This document shows positions 60,241-64,000 of a stretch of 64,000 nucleotides of DNA, one piece after another. Position numbers and translations under genes: made by a program. The DNA lies in contig NC_045139.1 of assembly GCF_008831285.2 (NCBI RefSeq), positions 10,690,704 through 10,754,703 of the forward strand, read 5' to 3'. Below the pieces are notes generated by a model. That model was not told the DNA's origin. It saw nothing but the letters and a program-made list of their open reading frames with translations, and made no database searches. Numbering within the stretch: position 1 is the stretch's first letter; each line of letters opens with the position of its first letter. The stretch is from Nymphaea colorata (taxonomy: Eukaryota; Streptophyta; Magnoliopsida; Nymphaeales; Nymphaeaceae).

Positions 60241-60762
60241 ATGTGTTTATTTTTTTTTAATCGTTGGATTTCATTTTTTACATTGTTTTCTCTCTCTTCA
60301 TTCACTTTCTACTCTAAAGCCCTGTCTCCTCCAACTCCCAACCAGCAGGCTGTAGCACCAGCCACCAGGTACCCTTCTCATCAGTCATCTCCCTCTACTC
60401 TTCCCTTCTCTCTCTCTCTCTCTCTCTCTCTCCAGATCTTTCCCTCTCTCAATCTAAAAAACTCTCATGGGTGAGGGTGAAACCCTTGCCCAATCGCCCT
60501 TGCGAGGGTTTCCGAAAGCCCTCAGTTGGGTGAGGGTGGAACCAAATGGGTTTCTGAAAGCCCTCGGTCCGGCTAGAGCGAACCCTAGCCCTATAACAAT
60601 AAGTTCAACTCATTGACTAAGGAAAGCATTTTGCGGCCTTTTGATAAGATGAGAATGAAAAAAAATGGCAGGCATATGGAGATCGAAATTCCATTGACAT
60701 CTGATGAAAAAGTAGAGGATATCCAATTTCATATATCAGCTCATTTGGATGATGCTCTCAAC

Positions 60763-61090
60763 CTAGTTACAAATTGGGTATGGGTGCAAAACCCTGCTAC
60801 AAAAGCTAACCTGGTTTGGGGTGCAAAAGTCGAAGATTCAAAATCTTGTGATATTTAATCCTTTCTCTCAAACTAGTTACAAGTTGGGTATGGGTGCAAA
60901 GCTTGTTAAGAAAACCTGGTTTGGGGTGTAAAAGTCGAAGATTCAAAATCTTGTGATGTTTAATCCACCCTTAGTTATGCTCTAAGCCTAGTTACAAGTT
61001 GGGTATGGGTGCAGCACCCTGTTACGAAAGGTAACCTGGTTTGGGGTGTAAAAGTCGAAGATTCAAAAACTTGTGATGTTGATCCACAGT
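60763..61090. repeat. Imperfect tandem triplication, 110-115 bp units
   Basis: Units start CTAGTTACAA at 60763, 60873 and 60988. Each contains TTGGGTATGGGTGCA, ACCTGGTTTGGGGTG and AAAAGTCGAAGATTC, then CTTGTGAT. Units 2 and 3 share changes not in unit 1 (ACAAGTTGG, GGGTGTAAAAG). Confidence 0.9.
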
Positions 61091-61442
61091 TACACCATGG
61101 CATTCAATTATCAAAGACTTTTATGTGCTACCGAGTCGGATTTCAGATCTCGTTTCCGATTAATCACCCATCCTGAACGCTGATCTTGATTTTGGGTGCC
61201 GGATATCCCATGTACGGGAATAGTGGGTGCAGTTTCCGTCTAAAAATTCAGAATTATTTTCTCTCTGCGACCTCGATTTTCCCTTCACCCGCCGGAGATC
61301 CGCCGCCGCCAGGCCAGAGTTTGACGCCGACGGCCCGTCAGTACCAGCCATCGATCCTTCAGGTCTTTCTCTCTCTCTCGTTCTCTCTCTCTCGCTATCT
61401 CTCTCCATCTCTCTCTCGCTATCGGGTGGATTCAACTACAAC

Positions 61443-62220
61443 ATGGGCTTCCTGGTTGGGAGGATTGGCGAGAAGCATAATTTGACTAACGGCACTGGTT
61501 AATGGGATTTGTAACTCGAGCATCATAATTTGGCTAATGTTTCGCGGACTTGTTTAAATGTTGACCTTGCACTTTCATGCTTGAATATGAGAAAAAGACT
61601 TGAACTCATCAATTAGTTCCTTCTCGTGTTGTTTTATAGTTAGCTTCCTTTTATGCATCGATTTTTTGTTAGTTCCTTTCGTTCTGTTTTCTTATGTTCA
61701 TGGTGGTGAAGGCTGGGTGATGATGATGTCATTTAGATTTGTGCGATGAGAGAGAAAATGGATCATATGGGTGATTTCCAACTTCCTATAATGCTTTCTT
61801 TCTCTTTGCTCATGTATGTTTTAATGTGGGCTTGCTCTGGAGTTGTTTCTCTGTTATTTTTGTGTGGTTATTTCTTATTTATTTTGCAAATGGAGACTTC
61901 AAAGTAATGCTTTTCTCATGTTCTTTTCTAACTGAACAGGTCTTGAACTCAGAAAGATGCGTAGAAGGCCTGAACCTGCGCGCGAATCATTGCTCACGAG
62001 GGCAGTGAATATGGTTTTTTCATTTGTGAGATTGGCAGAGTTTGAGATTCTGTTCGTTTTGTTCTTTGTAATTGCGTTCATCATTTTCAAAGATCTTGTG
62101 AGTGCTTTTAGCGTTTCCTTTATTGGCATTGCTCCTGCATTGGTTGGATTAGCATTGAATATTTGTACCCTGCAACTAATTTGTGTCAATAAGACTGCAG
62201 AAACCAAAAATTTCAGTTGA
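61443..62220 (+). CDS. Small membrane protein of unknown function
   Basis: Exon 1 (61443-61497) encodes MGFLVGRIGEKHNLTNGT; exon 2 starts at 61940 after AACAG and continues LELRKMRRRPEPARESLLTR. A membrane helix EILFVLFFVIAFIIF follows at about residues 51-65. If unspliced the frame ends at 62220 (111 residues) with a second hydrophobic segment. However a strong donor GTGAGT sits at 62098 right after FKDL in phase 0. The real protein may therefore leave exon 2 at 62097 and continue in an exon beyond the window, making the second segment intron. The basic stretch before the helix predicts a cytosolic N-terminus. I do not recognise the family with confidence. A GA/CT-rich 5' UTR lies upstream. 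Confidence 0.62.
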
Positions 62221-62749
62221 ATTAACATATGTCCTTAAGTTCCATTTTACACTTTCATTGTGAGTGATGGAATTTTGGTCCCTTTGTTGCCGAAAATTGG
62301 TGGATCATCTTTTCAAGAAAAGTGGCAGGATATTGCACTTTGTTGTATCTATTCATTGTTCTCACTTCTCATTAATTGTCACTCTAGAGTTATTTGAGCA
62401 TGTAGTTTATGAAAAACGCATACATGATACAATCCTGATATTTTCAAACGGACTGGATGATGCTATTGATAGTTCTCAGTGAAACTCTTTCTTGATGCCG
62501 CTACTCCAATATTTTTGCTTTATCAGGAGAATATTTTTAACTTTACAGTTGGCTTGATTTGCATTCTTTGAAAGCTTTTATAATGTCATTGCTGGCATGC
62601 CTTTACATCTAAGTTGTCAAAGTTTCATGTCTGGCAGAGGTTATTCAAGACCTTAAAGGACTAGACTAGTTGGGGCTAGTCAATTTGACTTGGTAAATAA
62701 CTAAATATACATCTGTATGAAAATATGTACAGCAACATACATATATATA

Positions 62750-62758
<9 letters not shown>

Positions 62759-62780
<22 letters not shown>

Positions 62781-62816
62781 TATATAGATATGTGTGTGTG
62801 TGTGTGTGTGTGTGTG
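62759..62816. repeat. (AC)n - TATATAGATA - (GT)n palindrome
   Basis: About eleven AC units, a 10-base spacer, then about thirteen TG units. The two arms can pair over more than 20 bp. Confidence 0.95.
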
Positions 62817-62818
62817 AA

Positions 62819-63181
62819 ATTGGTAAAAACCAGACAATTAGGTTAGGGATAAAAACCAGACCTTTAATTTTTTGTTAAAAAATTAGTTTAAATAAAATAC
62901 AAACTTCCTGATATATTTATGAAAAAAAACTATTTTGATATAAAACATGCTTTGAATCAACTTGGGTTTATGAAAAATGTTGATGCTATGGGAGCCATTC
63001 ATTTTTGCTGATTATAAAAAACCATTAAAACCCAAAAAATGATCAACTTAATATATATTTGGCATCAACTATCCTTAAGATCATATTGGTAAGGTTAGAT
63101 TTCAAAAAAAAAAAAAAACCTTAAATATCATATCTAAAGGGTCGAGTTTTTGTCCGACCTATTGGTCTGGTTTCTACCAGT
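62819..63181. mobile_element. MITE with long imperfect terminal inverted repeats
   Basis: The left arm reads TTGGTAAAAACCAGACAATT and GGATAAAAACCAGACC; the right arm inverted reads TGGTAGAAACCAGACCAATA and GGACAAAAACTCGACC. The interior holds the TAATATATATTTGGCATC / AAGGTTAGATT blocks also seen at 9524 and 31366. Both outer flanks are microsatellites, (GT)n and (AT)n. Confidence 0.6.
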
Positions 63182-63482
63182 CATTCATATATATATATAT
63201 ATATATCCAAAGAATGCATGTATGTGTTTATGGATCAGAAATTAGTCGATTGAACAATGACAATTGACGAGGCTGTTTAAAAATCACGTTGGTCTATTAC
63301 TGGCTTAACCGACTAGTCTGGCTGGTTGATTGACTAATCAGGATTCAATGGAAGAAATTGAACAACAAACTTTTGTTATGCTAGGACCTTTGACTCTTAA
63401 CGGCACCATAAGGTACACAAAAGTATACGGCAATAACTAGGCTCAACTGGTTTTGGTATGAGGGGTTATGAGTGTGTGTGTC

Positions 63483-63486
<4 letters not shown>

Positions 63487-63519
<33 letters not shown>
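63487..63519. repeat. (GA)n microsatellite
   Basis: About 16 GA units. Confidence 0.95.
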
Positions 63520-63522
<3 letters not shown>

Positions 63523-64000
63523 GCATACGAGAGAGTAGACATACTTTTTCTACTAAGAAAGTTGAAAGTCTGTAGCCAATAGTACCTGCAGCAAATACGA
63601 GCGATATTTCATACGCGTTTACTGCATTTTCTTTCCCTGCTAGAATTTTCCTTGTGTTTAATTAAATCAAGAACCATTGAATTGGTTCTTAGCCAAATGT
63701 TTGGCTTCTTAATCAAGTTATGTTTTGCATGTGTGCTCTAGACTCTAGAGCTTCCCTGATCTATGCTATCTTCTTTATTCTTATGTGACCTAACCTTCCC
63801 CTAATGAAACTATCTTCCTTGTCTTCTTAGTTATTGCATTTTTTCTCTTCATTTGTGATGAATAAATGTTTTACGAGTTTTATCAGTTATTTCTTCTTAT
63901 TCTCCTTATCTGTTTACATTGTAATAAATATGTTTTCTGTGAACATCCGTTGTAGTTTGCATCACCACCGTAAGAGCTAATTCAGTTTTAACTTACTTTT

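Larger units (their letters stand above)
57470..61442. other. Spacer with poly-G tract, hAT-like repeats and tandem triplication
   Basis: It begins with the promoter/5' UTR of the minus-strand Cys-rich gene and ends with the 5' UTR of the membrane-protein gene, which has CT-rich microsatellites at 60408-60435 and 61365-61425. hAT-like repeats, MITE pieces near 59905-60070 and a triplicated block are listed separately. A frame at 60613-60858 covers the first repeat unit and has no known domain. Confidence 0.5.
62221..64000. other. 3' region or intron of the membrane gene, with MITE and microsatellites
   Basis: If the donor at 62098 is used this stretch is intron; otherwise it is 3' UTR and spacer. 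It holds an (AC)n/(GT)n palindrome, an inverted-repeat element and a (GA)n tract. No exon could be recognised to 64000. Confidence 0.5.

Overview
This is a nuclear window from a flowering plant. It has AT-rich spacers, short exons with canonical GT-AG introns, genes on both strands separated by 3-9 kb, and dense small DNA transposons and decayed retroelements. A conserved X8/GPI protein, a 70-residue V-ATPase subunit e, a mitochondrial SSB and a GDSL lipase fit an angiosperm. Nothing in the sequence fixes the species.

Layout. 2-1093 (+): last exon of an unrecognised Ser-rich protein. 5355-8297 (+): three-exon X8 (callose-binding, PDCB-like) GPI protein. 8298-16495: transposon spacer with CACTA, MITE and SINE pieces. 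16496-16857 (-): orphan last exon of a membrane-anchored HSP20-like protein. 17-23 kb: decayed minus-strand Copia element carrying nested insertions, including a SINE inside its gag. 24001-27166 (-): V-ATPase subunit e, rebuilt from three short exons. 27-34.5 kb: spacer holding a complete TRIM retroelement with tandemly amplified LTR copies and several hAT-type MITEs. 34595-39899 (+): five-exon GDSL esterase/lipase whose introns carry three MITEs. 42002-42967 (+): first four exons of a mitochondrial single-stranded DNA-binding protein; the last exon could not be placed. 48187-53241 (+): about 5 kb dead L1-type LINE. 56681-57469 (-): two-exon secreted Cys-rich protein. 61443-62220 (+): small membrane protein, possibly continuing beyond the window.

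The host genes are unrelated housekeeping, secretory and cell-wall functions; no cluster, operon or joint pathway is visible. The distinctive content is the transposon archaeology. Several insertions can be dated relative to each other from target-site duplications seen directly in the sequence. I found no convincing tRNA, rRNA or CRISPR, and no viral sequence. No clearly novel functional system is supported; the strongest unusual structure is the TRIM with its tandem LTR array at 30451-31233.
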